In this document: positions 9,849 to 19,266 of the stretch, one piece after another
How the letters are laid out: the number at the start of each line of letters is the position of its first letter
How positions within the stretch are numbered: position 1 is the first letter of the stretch
Notes under the pieces: model-generated
Told to the model about the DNA's origin: nothing
Databases searched by the model: none
What the model saw: only the letters and a program-made list of their open reading frames with translations
Made by a program: the position numbers and the translations under genes
Source of the DNA: DASUAS01 sp963756895
Lineage (GTDB): Bacteria > Actinomycetota > Acidimicrobiia > IMCC26256 > DASPTH01
Length of the DNA stretch: 64,000 nt
Direction of reading: 5' to 3'
Assembly: GCA_963756895.1 (NCBI GenBank)
Contig: CAVWPI010000004.1
Coordinates: 496,001 to 560,000, forward strand

Positions 9849-9885
9849 GCGTCGCTACGGCGTGATAATTGCGCCGCAGCGACGC
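9849..9885. terminator. Bidirectional terminator hairpin
   Basis: A 14-bp stem (9849-9862 with 9872-9885) with a single mismatch and a 9-nt loop TGATAATTG lies between the convergent monooxygenase and SDR genes. Confidence 0.7.
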
Positions 9886-9892
9886 AGGAACG

Positions 9893-10747
9893 TCAGAGCG
9901 TCGTCGGGCGGTTGGTGAAGCGCCGCGCCGACGGCGACCAGAACCATCCGCCGCCGGTCTTGGTGCCGCCGTCGACCGGGATGTTGTGCCCGGTGACGTA
10001 GGCCGACATGTCCGAGGCGAGGAAGAGCGCGACGCGCGCCTGGTCCTCGGGCCAGCCGAGGCGTCCCACCGGGGCCCACGACTCCCACATGTCGTCGTGC
10101 TCGCTCTCGGGGCCGTAGTCGACCTGCGGTGACTGCGTGAGGTCGGGACCGATGCCGTTCACGCGCACACCGTTGCGGCCCTGCTCGGCCGCGAGGCAGG
10201 TGGTGAAGTGGGCGACCGCACCCTTCATCGCGCCGTAGACCGGCTCACCGGGGTAGCCCCGCATGCCCTCCACCGAGTGGAAGTTGACGATCGATCCGCC
10301 ACCGCTGTCGATCATCGGCTGCAGGAACGCACGCGTCACCGAGAAGAAGTGGCGCAGGTTGATCTGGTACATCGCGTCCCACGACTCGGGCGTCGACTTC
10401 GCGAAGCGCACGAGCGGCCGGAAATCGCCGACGTTGTTGACGAGCACGTCGACGCGTCCGTCGTGCGCGGCGAGCACGGCCTCTGCGAACGTCGCGACCT
10501 GGTCGTCCTCGCGTACGTCGACGACGTGAGCGCGCGCGGTGTTGCCGGCGGCTTCGATCTCGGCCTGCTTGGCCGCGCCGCGGTCGGGGTCGATCTCGGC
10601 GATCTCGACGACCGCGCCGTGCTCGGCGAACAGCCGGGAGATGGCGCCGCCGATGCCGTCCCCACCTCCCGTCACGACGGCGACCTTGCCGTCGAGGAGG
10701 CGCTGGTAGTCGGGGATCGGGGGGACGTCGGTGGGTTCCTGGGCCAT
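9893..10747 (-). CDS. Short-chain dehydrogenase/reductase (SDR)
   Basis: 284 residues. The dinucleotide-binding motif is TGGGDGIGG (~27-35), followed by NNVGDF, a Ser within the GGSIVNFHS segment, and the catalytic pair in YGAMK. The late segment SAYVTGHNIPVDGGTKTGGG is typical of FabG-like SDRs. Substrate unknown. The ATG at 10747 is preceded on its own strand by TAGCGT with a 6-nt gap, fitting leaderless transcription. It runs convergent to the monooxygenase gene across a terminator hairpin. Confidence 0.85.
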   Translation of the reverse strand: MAQEPTDVPPIPDYQRLLDGKVAVVTGGGDGIGGAISRLFAEHGAVVEIAEIDPDRGAAKQAEIEAAGNTARAHVVDVREDDQVATFAEAVLAAHDGRVDVLVNNVGDFRPLVRFAKSTPESWDAMYQINLRHFFSVTRAFLQPMIDSGGGSIVNFHSVEGMRGYPGEPVYGAMKGAVAHFTTCLAAEQGRNGVRVNGIGPDLTQSPQVDYGPESEHDDMWESWAPVGRLGWPEDQARVALFLASDMSAYVTGHNIPVDGGTKTGGGWFWSPSARRFTNRPTTL

Positions 10748-10861
10748 GGCCGCACGCTATCCAACGGGTCTGCACACCAGCGCCGATCACGTCCGAGCCG
10801 TTTTCCGGGCGCCAGGTCGGGGAAGGCTCGCCCTGCGGGCGGAGGATGTGAGGAAGAACGC

Positions 10862-11026
10862 ATGATCGACGACGGGACGAACCGGCGCGACGACGCCGAT
10901 GACGTGGCCCACCGGATCGAGGATGCCGACACACTGAGCGACCTCGGCCTGGTCGTACCCCGCGAGGTGCTCGAGGCCGCGCGTGCCGAGTTGGAGAACC
11001 CGGCCGACGAGAGCGACGAGGGCTGA
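10862..11026 (+). CDS. Small acidic hypothetical protein
   Basis: 54 residues, rich in Asp/Glu, with a likely helix LVVPREVLEAARAELEN. An AGGA ribosome-binding site precedes the ATG. The stop codon overlaps the next ATG by one base (TGATG), so it is probably co-translated with the DUF4760-like gene. No family was recognised. Confidence 0.5.
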   Translation: MIDDGTNRRDDADDVAHRIEDADTLSDLGLVVPREVLEAARAELENPADESDEG

Positions 11027-11505
11027 TGCCGAACTGGGCCGAGGAGGTCACGGCGGTCGCCACCGTCGTCCTCGCGCTCGGCGCTGTGGGCGCCATCGGT
11101 GCGGCGATGTTCGCCGGCCAGCAGGTGCGGGAAGCGCGCATCGGCCGTCAGGCCGAGGTGGCGGCCGACTTCTTCCGGCGTTGGAGCGACGATCCGATGG
11201 TGGAGACGCGGCGGCTCGTCGCGACGTACGGATCGCCGGAGAACCTCCGGGACGTGTTCGTCCGCCACATCGCCGCCAACGACGTGGAGGCGTACGTGCT
11301 CTTCCGGGAGCTCGACTACTTCGAGCAGCTCGGTGCGATGGAGCAGCACGGCGGATTCGACTACGGGCTCATCGAAGCGCTGCTCGGGCAGAAGCTCGTC
11401 GACCGGTTCGAGCTCTGGCGTCCGTCGATCGACGCCATCGGCGGGCGCGCGGTGTATCCGAACTTCACGCACCTCGCGGAGAAGGTGCGGACGTCGCTCA
11501 CCTGA
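11026..11505 (+). CDS. DUF4760-like membrane-anchored protein
   Basis: 159 residues. One N-terminal transmembrane helix (about 8-30) is followed by a soluble helical domain with ADFFRRWSDDP and LFRELDYFEQLG. This pattern resembles DUF4760-type bacterial proteins of unknown function. The 1-bp overlap with the small acidic upstream gene implies an operon. The family call is from pattern recognition only. Confidence 0.5.
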   Translation: MPNWAEEVTAVATVVLALGAVGAIGAAMFAGQQVREARIGRQAEVAADFFRRWSDDPMVETRRLVATYGSPENLRDVFVRHIAANDVEAYVLFRELDYFEQLGAMEQHGGFDYGLIEALLGQKLVDRFELWRPSIDAIGGRAVYPNFTHLAEKVRTSLT

Positions 11506-11547
11506 ACGAGGTCCGCGGCGGCATCCACGTGTGCCAGGCTCGCCCGC

Positions 11548-12324
11548 ATGGCGAAGCGAGCAGCCGCGCGGCCGAGTCGTCACGACGCCGACGCCGGCGG
11601 TGACCCCGAGCTGCTGGCCGCCAAGGCCGACCTGCGGGAGCGCGTGTGGGCGGACCTCGACCAGCCCGGGGTCGCCCGCTTCCCGAAGCCGGCCAACCGC
11701 ATCCCCAACTTCGTCGGCGCGGAGGCGGCGGCGCGGCTGCTCGCCGGCACCGACGAGTGGAGTGCCGCGGCGACGGTGAAGTCGAACCCCGACTCGCCGC
11801 AGTGGCCGGTGCGCACGCGCGCCCTCCAGGACGGGAAGGTCGTCTACATGGCCGTCCCGCGACTCGCGGAGGCGGATCCGTTCTTCCTGCTCGACCCCGA
11901 GCATCTCGCCGACGCGCCGCGCGCGGCGAGCTCGATCAAGGGGGCGGCACGCAGCGCCCGCACCATCGGCGTCGACGAGCTCGAGCCCGTCGATCTCGTG
12001 GTGACCGGGTGCGTCGCGGTCGACGAGGCCGGCGCCCGCATCGGCAAAGGCGGGGGGTTCAGCGATCTGGAGCTCGCGCTGGCGGCGGAAGCAGGGCTCG
12101 TCGATGCGCGCACGGTGGTCGTCACCACCGTGCACGAACGCCAGGTGCTCACCGCCGGCGCGGTGCCGACGACGGGACACGACATCCACGTCGACGTGAT
12201 CGTCACGCCCGAACGCATCGTGCGCTGCCCGCGACCCGGGCGCTGGGCGCTGCCGCGGATCCGGTGGGACGAGCTGACCGACGAGAAGGTGGCGGCGATC
12301 CCGCTGCTCGGGCGGATGCGCTAG
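11548..12324 (+). CDS. 5-formyltetrahydrofolate cyclo-ligase family protein
   Basis: 258 residues. The motif IGKGGGFSDLELAL matches the phosphate/ATP-binding region of the 5-FTHF cyclo-ligase fold, and RIPNFVGAEAAARLL is typical of the long actinobacterial branch. Canonical enzymes are near 200 residues and convert 5-formyl-THF to methenyl-THF. This longer branch is often annotated only by fold, so folate activity is an inference. It ends 4 bp into the convergent DUF2461 gene. Confidence 0.65.
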   Translation: MAKRAAARPSRHDADAGGDPELLAAKADLRERVWADLDQPGVARFPKPANRIPNFVGAEAAARLLAGTDEWSAAATVKSNPDSPQWPVRTRALQDGKVVYMAVPRLAEADPFFLLDPEHLADAPRAASSIKGAARSARTIGVDELEPVDLVVTGCVAVDEAGARIGKGGGFSDLELALAAEAGLVDARTVVVTTVHERQVLTAGAVPTTGHDIHVDVIVTPERIVRCPRPGRWALPRIRWDELTDEKVAAIPLLGRMR

Positions 12325-12950
12325 GTCGCCGGCGCGCGCACGTGGTCGGCGAGCCACGCGTTGAGCGGGCGCGCGGCCTCGAGCGTCGTGACGACACGGT
12401 CCTTCGCCTTCTTCGTACCGAGCCACCCGCCCACCGGCCACGACTTCGACATCACGATGCCCTTGAGCTGGAGGAGCTCGATCCGCGGGTGGTCCTTCGG
12501 GTAGCCGCGCGGCGCGGTCTTCAACGTGTCGTGCGCGCCGACGTCGTACTTCGCCTTCCGCAACGCGCCGACGATGTGTTCGAGCTCCGCGCCGGCGCGG
12601 TCGGCGTCGATCGCGGCGCGGAAGCGCTTCAGATCGTCGGGCATCGGCATGTAGAGCCCGCTACCGACGAAGAGCTCGTCGGCGGAGACCGAGACGTAGC
12701 CGCCGGTGAGGTGGGCGGCGCAGGTCAGCTTGTAGGGCGTCTTGTCGGCGCTGAAGCGTACGTCCCGGTAGGGGCGGAACACCTTGCCCGGCCCGAACTC
12801 GTCCTCCAGGTCGGCGAGGAGCGCCTGCATCGGACCCTTGACGCACCGTTCGTAGACGGCCGTGTGCGCCTGCCAGTACGCGCGCGAGTTGTCGTCCTCG
12901 AGCCCTTCGAAGAACTCGACCGCCTCGACCGGCCACCCGGTGAACGCCAC
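12321..12950 (-). CDS. DUF2461 (TIGR02453) family protein
   Basis: 209 residues. It begins AFTGWPVEAVEFFEGLEDDNSR, with FSADKTPYKLTCAAHL and a C-terminal SKSWPVGGWLG-containing region, the usual pattern of the DUF2461/TIGR02453 family. Function is unknown. GTG 12950 is chosen because TACGGT on the minus strand (12957-12962) lies 6 nt upstream. An in-frame GTG at 12956 is the alternative. Divergent from the SRPBCC gene across a shared promoter. Confidence 0.7.
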   Translation of the reverse strand: MAFTGWPVEAVEFFEGLEDDNSRAYWQAHTAVYERCVKGPMQALLADLEDEFGPGKVFRPYRDVRFSADKTPYKLTCAAHLTGGYVSVSADELFVGSGLYMPMPDDLKRFRAAIDADRAGAELEHIVGALRKAKYDVGAHDTLKTAPRGYPKDHPRIELLQLKGIVMSKSWPVGGWLGTKKAKDRVVTTLEAARPLNAWLADHVRAPAT

Positions 12951-12956
12951 GGGCAC

Positions 12957-12966
12957 ACCGTATGCT
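12957..12966. promoter_or_regulatory. Bidirectional leaderless promoter with overlapping -10 hexamers
   Basis: The ten bases ACCGTATGCT hold TACGGT reading left (12962-12957) and TATGCT reading right (12961-12966), sharing the central TA. Start codons follow after 6 nt (GTG 12950, minus) and 8 nt (ATG 12975, plus). Confidence 0.55.
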
Positions 12967-12974
12967 CCCGGCTC

Positions 12975-13448
12975 ATGGACCTGAACAAGTACCGCCATTC
13001 CGACTCCGTCGCCGTCGCTGCGCCTCCCGACGCGGTGTACGCGCTCATCGCCGACATCACGCGCATGGGCGAGTTCAGCCCCGTGTGCAGGTCGGCTCAG
13101 TGGCTCGACGACGACCACACCACCTTCACCGGCGAGAACGTCCTGCCCGACATGCAGTGGTCGACGACGTGCCGCGTCGACGTCGCCGAGCCGGGCAAGG
13201 AGTTCACGTTCACCAACCTCGGCATGGACGGCAGCCGCGAGCTCGTGCGCTGGTCGTACACGTTCGCTCCCGCCGCCGCGGGCACCGAGCTCGCCGAGCA
13301 CTGGGAGGTGCTCCCGGGTTACGCCGACTTCTGGGCCAGCGTGGCGCCCGACTCGAACGTCGAGGACTACCTCGACAGCGTCGTCGACCGCACCCACACC
13401 GGCATGGCCGAGACGCTCGCCAACATCAAGCAGACCGCCGAGGCCTGA
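12975..13448 (+). CDS. SRPBCC family protein (polyketide cyclase/dehydrase-like)
   Basis: 157 residues. A START/SRPBCC fold is indicated by the opening SVAVAAPPDAVYALIADITRM, the central strand pairs, and a long C-terminal helix DRTHTGMAETLANIKQTAEA. These hydrophobic-cavity proteins bind lipids or polyketides, and specific ligands cannot be predicted. Transcribed from the right-hand half of the shared promoter at 12957-12966. Confidence 0.75.
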   Translation: MDLNKYRHSDSVAVAAPPDAVYALIADITRMGEFSPVCRSAQWLDDDHTTFTGENVLPDMQWSTTCRVDVAEPGKEFTFTNLGMDGSRELVRWSYTFAPAAAGTELAEHWEVLPGYADFWASVAPDSNVEDYLDSVVDRTHTGMAETLANIKQTAEA

Positions 13449-13531
13449 TACCGCGCGTCGGGCGGCTGCGACTTGGTGCGTCAGGTGTCGGCCGGGGTGA
13501 TGGATCGGGCCGGTCTGGGTACGGCGACGAC

Positions 13532-13711
13532 ATGACCGAGCGCACCCCGGATGCCCCCGAACCTCGCGAAGTCGACCCCGACGAGCTCGCACACGACGAG
13601 GTCGAGCCCGACCCCGATCAGCCGCCGGGGCCGGTGCCCGACAGCGAGCGTGAGGTGCTCGATCCCGACGAGCCCGACCTCGGCGACTTCGAGGGCAACC
13701 TCAACGCCTGA
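13532..13711 (+). CDS. Small acidic proline-rich protein
   Basis: 59 residues, almost entirely Asp, Glu, Pro and Val, with a repeated E/DPD pattern. Probably disordered. TACGGC (13520-13525) lies 6 nt before the ATG. No family recognised. Confidence 0.45.
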   Translation: MTERTPDAPEPREVDPDELAHDEVEPDPDQPPGPVPDSEREVLDPDEPDLGDFEGNLNA

Positions 13712-13729
13712 GACGTGGGCGACCGGTGC

Positions 13730-14140
13730 TCAGTCGGTCGCGTCGCGGCACTCGCGGCAGACGCCGCCCATCAGCGTGACCGGACCGACCTCGACGATGA
13801 GCGGGGCCAGGGTCGGCGTGAGGATCTGCTCGCCGCAGAGGTCGCAGCGCCGGTCGTCGGGCGTGCCGCTGACGCCGGCCTGGTAGAAGTCGAGGCAGGT
13901 GCTGCACAGCACGCGGGGGTTCCCGAACGCGAGGTACGCGGGCGCGGGCTCCCGGAGGTGCGCGCAGCTCCGACCCTGCTTGGCGAGCCACCGGTCGAGG
14001 GTCGCGTCGACGGCGACGTTCACGGGATCGAGCGACGTGATGACACCGGTGTCTCCGGTACCCACCGCGGCGAGCGCGTCGGTCCGCTCCTTGCGGGCGG
14101 CATCGATCCGAGGTGAGAGCCACGGGGGCATGTCGGCCAT
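13730..14140 (-). CDS. Zinc-ribbon-like hypothetical protein
   Basis: 136 residues. The C-terminal half carries paired cysteines (CSTCLDFY, CDLCG, CRECRD), which suggests one or two zinc-binding knuckles. The N-terminal part is helical with ARKERTDALAAVGTGD. Function unknown. The ATG at 14140 is chosen because it is the last Met before the conserved-looking start MADMPPWLSPRI. Confidence 0.5.
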   Translation of the reverse strand: MADMPPWLSPRIDAARKERTDALAAVGTGDTGVITSLDPVNVAVDATLDRWLAKQGRSCAHLREPAPAYLAFGNPRVLCSTCLDFYQAGVSGTPDDRRCDLCGEQILTPTLAPLIVEVGPVTLMGGVCRECRDATD

Positions 14141-14212
14141 GCACCGAATGTCGGCAGCGGATGCCGGCCGCTGAAGGATGTGCGATCCTGCGGGCCCGGA
14201 ACGAGGACGACG

Positions 14213-14497
14213 ATGACCGAGCTCGCGGAGTTCCAGCGCACGATGGAGGCGATCTACGGCCAGCGCGATCGCGGCCGCGGTGTGCCGGCCACGGTCGCGT
14301 GGCTCGCGGAGGAGATCGGTGAGCTGGCGAAGGCGGCCCGCAAGGGGACCGTCGACGAGCAGCGCCACGAGCTCGGTGACGTGCTCGCCTGGCTGGCGTC
14401 GTTGGCGAACCAGCTCGACCTCTCGTTGGAGGAGGCGGCCGCTCGCTATTCGTCGGGATGTCCGCGCTGCAACGCCGTGCCGTGCGCGTGCCCGTGA
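14213..14497 (+). CDS. MazG-like nucleotide pyrophosphohydrolase
   Basis: 94 residues. A single MazG-type four-helix domain has the metal-binding acidic pattern EEIGELAKAARKG and ELGDVLAWLASLA. A C-terminal CPRCNAVPCAC tail may bind metal. These all-alpha NTP pyrophosphatases clear aberrant nucleotides. A GAGGA-type ribosome-binding site is upstream. The 3' end meets the convergent FtsX permease gene within 2 bp. Confidence 0.75.
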   Translation: MTELAEFQRTMEAIYGQRDRGRGVPATVAWLAEEIGELAKAARKGTVDEQRHELGDVLAWLASLANQLDLSLEEAAARYSSGCPRCNAVPCACP

Positions 14498-14498
14498 G

Positions 14499-16939
14499 CT
14501 ACTCGGTGCGGAGCGCGTCGGCGGGTCGAGTGCGGCCCGCGAGCGTGGCCGGCACCGCAGCGACGACGTTGGCGACGACGAGCACCGCGAGGACGCTCAC
14601 CACGATGGTCGGCACGGACACCACGTTGACCGTGACGATGCCCAGGTCATCGGCGAAGCGCGTCCACGCGAACCTCCCGAGCGCGACACCGATCGGGATC
14701 CCGACGAGGAGCGCGAGTGCGGCGACGGTAGTCGCCTGGCCGGCGATGGCGACCCGCACCTGACGGCGTACGAAGCCGAGCGTCTTGAGGACGGCGAGCT
14801 CGCGCCGACGGCGGCGCACGCTGCTCACGAGGATGTAGGCGAGGGTGGTGAGCGACACCAGCGCGAGAAGTGCGCCGAGCACGTACGGCGTGCTCTCGAC
14901 CCGTCCGAAGTTCACGATGTCGGTTGGCTTGCCCTGTGAGATGACGGCGATGCCGTACGGGTCCTGGATGCGCCGTTGGAGGTCGTCGACCACGTCGTCG
15001 AGCGCGACGCCCGGCGCCAGTCGCACGAGGGCGACGCTCTCGGCGGCGCGGAGGCGCGACCCCGTCACCCGTTGCCACGCCGCTCGGCTGACGTAGGCCC
15101 CGTCGCCGAGACGCCCCAGCTCGCTGAACAGGGGGAACACCGCGTGTCCGACGATCCGCATGCGCACCGGTTCACGATTCGACGCGAACGGTGTGACCGC
15201 GACGGTGTCGCCGACGTCGCGATCCAGTGATCGGAGCGTCCGGCTCCCGAGCACGATCTCGGACGCCTTCTGCGGCCGGCGACCCTCGAGCATGGTCGGC
15301 CCGAGCTCGCCGCTGACGGTGTCGACCGCGATCCCGTCGACGCGTCGTCCGTCGACCGAGAAGGCGGCGCGGAGCCGACCGACACCGACTCCGGTCACGC
15401 GGTGGATCCTCCCGCAGCACGAGCACGCCCTGACGGGGCACGAGGGGGTCGTAGGTGGTGAGCGCGGCGTCCCACGACTTCCCGTAGAGCGCGGGAGTGG
15501 AGAGCAGGTGGCTGAGGCTCGCGCCGAAGATCAGCGCGGCGACGAGCGCCGCGATGCCGAGCGCGACCGCGAAGAGGCTCGTCGTCCCCGCCGCGCCGCG
15601 GGACCCCTGGCGGGTCGGGAACGCCATCCGGATCCCGATGTCGAGCGGCGCGGGTGCCTGCAGGCGCGACACGAACCGCTCCCACCACGAACGGCGACCA
15701 GGCACGAGCATCCGATCGGGTGCCGTGCTGGCGACCCGCCACGCCGGCCACGCCGCCAGCAATGCAACGACGAGCGGGATCACGACGAGGCCGACCACGA
15801 GGACGAGCCCGTCGGGCCGCAGCCCTGGATCGGGCTCGGCGGTGCGCGCGAGGCCGGTGGGGAACAGCCCCGACGCCGACGTCGCGAGCACGAGCGCCAC
15901 CGGTGCGGCGACGAGTCCGGCCACGAGCGCGCGCGACGCCGAGCGCGCTGCGACCCGTCCGCCGCATGCCGAGCGCGGCGAGGACATCCATGTTGCTCTG
16001 CGTGGACGCGAGGAACCGCGCCACGAGTTGGCTGAAGATGAGGAGCGCGGCGAGGGCGGTCAGGAGGGCCATGAGCGCGAACGCCACTGCCTGCGTGTGC
16101 AGCGAGCGGTTGACGCCGGTCGAGAGGTCGGACTGGACGCCGAGGTCGGTGGTCGGGGCGACGCGATGCACCGCTTCGATGAACTCGCGTGTGCCGTTGC
16201 TGCCGCGGTCGAGCCGGACCATCAGCTGGTGGCCGGCCTCGGAGAACAGCGCGAGGTCGTCCTGCAACGGATGCAGTGCGGGCGACGTGTGGACGAGGTA
16301 CCGACCGGAGCCTTCGATCTGGGGAGGGAACTCGCCGGGTGACGCCTCTAACCCCACGATCGTGAGCTCGTTGCGCGGCAGGAGCGCGAGCACGCGATCT
16401 CGCGCCGGGAGCAGCGCGGCGACCTCCTCGGGATCCGCGTCCTCCGGCGGAGGACCGAGGACGTCGTCGGGCAGCACCTGGATCGTGTCGCCGACCTGGA
16501 GGTGGTACTGGTCGGCGAGGGTGAAGCTCACCACCGCTTCCGTCGGGTCGCGCGGGTCGGGACGACGGCCCTCGAGCATCTTGAACGTGTTGATCTCGGA
16601 GCCGATCCGCTCGTCGGGCGGGACGAGCACCCCGACGCCCGCTCCGAAGGCGATGAGGAAGAACGCTCCCGCCGGCGCGACCTCGCGGACTCCCGGGAGC
16701 TGTCGTACCCGCGCGGCCGTGAGCGGGCTGCCGGGGACGTCGACGCGCATCAGGACGTCGTAGGCGTGCTGCTCCACGAGGAAGCGGCGGTAGGCGGAGT
16801 CGGTGCGTCGCGCGCCGGCGGCAAAGGTGAGGACCACGCCGCCCGCGAGGCCCATCACCAGCCCCAGGGCGAGCACACTCCGCCACGCGCTGCGCAGCTC
16901 GGCGCGGAGGACGTACCGGATCGCCGTCACCGCGGCCAT
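14499..16939 (-). CDS. FtsX-family ABC transporter permease (two frameshifts)
   Basis: About 812 residues after correction. The N-terminal helix is followed by a large extracytoplasmic MacB-like domain. A central block of helices, a second extracytoplasmic domain and the final three-helix FtsX block (VSSVRRRRRELAVLKTLGFVRRQV) complete the usual duplicated layout. Frame changes near 15960 and 15400 both correspond to one extra base. No partner ATPase lies next to it, which is unusual. The start ATG 16939 precedes AIRYVLRAELRSAWRSV. Confidence 0.75.
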
Positions 16940-17016
16940 CGTCCCGCGGAAAGCCCGACGTGACCAGGGCGCTTTCGCACCCGGGTAGGGGGTGCTACCA
17001 CGCCCGAGATGCGCCC

Positions 17017-18324
17017 CTAGTTCTCGAGGCCGGTCTCGCCCGAGCCCTCCTCGTCGCGCTCGCGCTTCGTCCTGGCCGACGGGGTCGCGTTCGCGCTGGC
17101 TGTGGATCAGTCCCACTTCGCCGGTGAGCGCGAACGAGACGACGACCGCGATGAGCGTGGTGGGCAGCAGCTGGAAGCCGGCCATCTCCGTGACCACGAG
17201 CGTGGAGCCCAGCGGTGTCTTGGTCACGCCGGTGTTGGCGGCGGCCATGAACGCGGCGATCATCACCGCCTCGTTCACGTCGGGCACGATCCCGTGGAGC
17301 GCGCGGCGAGACACGCGCCATGAAGAAGAGCGGGATGATGAAGCCGCCGCGCCACTCGGACGAGAGCGTCACCGAGGTGCCCGCGAACTTGGCCAGCGCA
17401 GCGAGGGCGAAGAACGCGGCCGTCGCACCGTGCTTGTCGAGGATCTCGTTGATCTGCGCCTCGCCGAAGGTGAGTGAGTACGCCGACGCGAGACCCAACG
17501 CGGCGAGTACGAGGCCGCCGGTGGCGGGGCGCAACACAGCAGGTACTCGCCGCGCTCCCCATCGCAGCGCGGCGGTGAGTAGGTGAATGCGATCGCGATC
17601 AGCGCGCCACCGATGCCTGCCACGACGGCCCAGCCGAGGTCGGCGAGCTGGAGGGCATCGGGCGACGGCAGGTGCCAGACCGGTTCCAGTCCGGCGGTGC
17701 TCGCGGCGACGTAGACGCCGTACCCGGCGAGCGATCCGATCACGGCGGGGAGGAGCGCCTCGTAGTACTGGAGCCCGCGGCGGTGGAGGAGCTCGAGCGC
17801 GAACACGGCCGCGCCCAGCGGCGCGCCGAAGAGCACGGTGAAGCCGGCGGCCATGCCGGTGACGGTGAGCACCCGGGACTCGCGCACGCGCAGTCCGGCG
17901 CGGGTCGCGGTCCACGACGCGAGCGAGCCCGTCGTCTGCACCAGGGGGGCCTCGGGACCCATGGCGCCACCCGACGCGACACACAGGAGCGACGTCGGGA
18001 TCAGCGACCGCAGCATGCGGACGCCGGTCGCCGTCCCCGACACGTGGATGTTGTCGACCATGAGCTCGACGTCACCCGACGGGCCCAGGAACGTCACGAG
18101 CAGCCCGACCGCGAGCCCGACGCCGCCCAGGATGGCGAACCCGACCGCGCCGCTCCACTCGGTGGGCCACAGCACGTGCTGCAACAGGTGCAGCGCGAGC
18201 AGGTACAGGCCGCCGACGCGCCGCACGCCACCCCGACGACGACGACGAGGCCGACGACACGCGGCTCGACGCCGAAGAGGTCGGGGTCGAACACGCCGGG
18301 GAGACGCAGCTTCGGTCGTCGCAC
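17017..18324 (-). CDS. ClC-family chloride channel/antiporter (several frameshifts)
   Basis: About 435 residues after correction. ClC signatures are GGAMGPEAPLVQTTG (the GxEGP-type loop), FGAPLGAAVFALELL, and the late ANTGVTKTPLGSTLVVTEMAGF. Breaks occur near 18225, 17540, 17300 and 17055. The corrected C-terminus ends in an acidic tail just before a TAG at 17017-17019. GTG 18324 is the start, 6 nt from a TACGAT hexamer within a palindrome shared with the divergent MarR gene. That arrangement suggests MarR control. Confidence 0.75.
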
Positions 18325-18325
18325 G

Positions 18326-18348
18326 AATAGATCGTACTACGATCTATT
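18326..18348. promoter_or_regulatory. Perfect palindromic operator embedding two divergent -10 boxes
   Basis: An 11-bp perfect inverted repeat with a 1-nt centre (core TAGATCGTACTACGATCTA). Each arm contains TACGAT on its own strand: the right box (18338-18343) is 7 nt before GTG 18351, and the left box (complement of 18331-18336) is 6 nt before GTG 18324. The size and symmetry fit a MarR dimer site that would block both promoters. Confidence 0.7.
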
Positions 18349-18350
18349 TT

Positions 18351-18743
18351 GTGACGACCGCACGGAACCCTCGACGACGCCGAGTACGGGCGGCTCCTCG
18401 CCTTCCGCACCGAGCTGCGGCGGTTCCTGGCGTGGAGCGAGGAGCGGGCCGCCGAGGAGGGCCTCACCGCCATGCAGCACCAGCTGCTCCTGGCGGTGCG
18501 GGGCAACCCCGACGAGCGGGGTGCGACCGTCGGCGCGGTGGCCGACGCGCTGTTGGTGCGGCACCACAGCGCGAGCGAGCTCGTCGACCGGGCGGCCCGA
18601 GCGGGCCTGGTGAAGCGCACGCGAGATCCCGACGATCACCGCGTCGTGCGGCTGCACATGACCCGGCGGGCGAGACAAAGCTCACCCGCCTCAGCCGCAG
18701 TCACCTCGAGGAGCTCGAGCGCCTCCGTTCCGGCATCCTCTGA
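18351..18743 (+). CDS. MarR-family transcriptional regulator (two frameshifts)
   Basis: About 130 residues after correction. A winged helix-turn-helix is visible: TAMQHQLLLAVRGNP, then GAVADALLVRHHSASELVDRA, then the wing LVKRTRDPDDHRVVRLHMT. A C-terminal dimerisation helix HLEELERLRSGIL follows. One extra base near 18360 and one missing base near 18665 break the frame. It is divergent from the ClC gene, with its start only 2 bp from a perfect palindrome. It probably autoregulates and represses the channel in response to a small ligand. Confidence 0.75.
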   Translation: MTTARNPRRRRVRAAPRLPHRAAAVPGVERGAGRRGGPHRHAAPAAPGGAGQPRRAGCDRRRGGRRAVGAAPQRERARRPGGPSGPGEAHARSRRSPRRAAAHDPAGETKLTRLSRSHLEELERLRSGIL

Positions 18744-18860
18744 CCCCGAAGTCCCTCGCCTCGGCGGCAGAAAACGCGGTCGACGATGTCGAGAATCGGT
18801 GCTCAGCTCCGTCCTGGGTCTGAACGCGGCCAACGGGGTCGCCGACACGAGGAGAACACC

Positions 18861-19266
18861 ATGGCCAAGTACCTGTTGCTCAAGCACTACCGGGGCGCGC
18901 CGGCTCCCGTCAACGACGTCCCGATGGACCGGTGGACGCCGGACGAGGTCGAGGCGCACATCCAGTTCATGAACGACTTCGCCACCCGGCTCGAAGCCAG
19001 CGGTGAGTTCGTCGACGGACAGGCGCTGTCACCCGACGGGGTCTGGGTCCGCTCCGACGGTGAGGGACGCCCGGCGATCGACGGCCCGTTCGCCGAGACG
19101 AAGGACCTGATCGCCGGATGGATGGTGATCGACGTCGACAGCTACGAGCGGGCGGTCGAGCTCGCCGGCGAGCTGTCCGCCGCACCCGGGAGCCAATGGC
19201 GAGCCGATCCACGAATGGCTCGAGCTCCGGCCGTTCATGACCGAGCCGCCCACGGTCACGGAGTGA
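18861..19266 (+). CDS. YCII-related (DGPF) domain protein (frameshift near 19190)
   Basis: About 134 residues. MAKYLLLKHYRG, the DGPFAETKD motif and an EIRPF-like ending (ELRPFMTE) define the YCII/DGPF fold. One extra base near 19190 breaks the frame and artificially fuses it to the sigma factor. The corrected frame ends at TGA 19264-19266, overlapping the sigma start as GTGA. DGPF proteins are the standard neighbours of ECF42 sigma factors. The ribosome-binding site is GAGGAGAAC. Confidence 0.75.
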
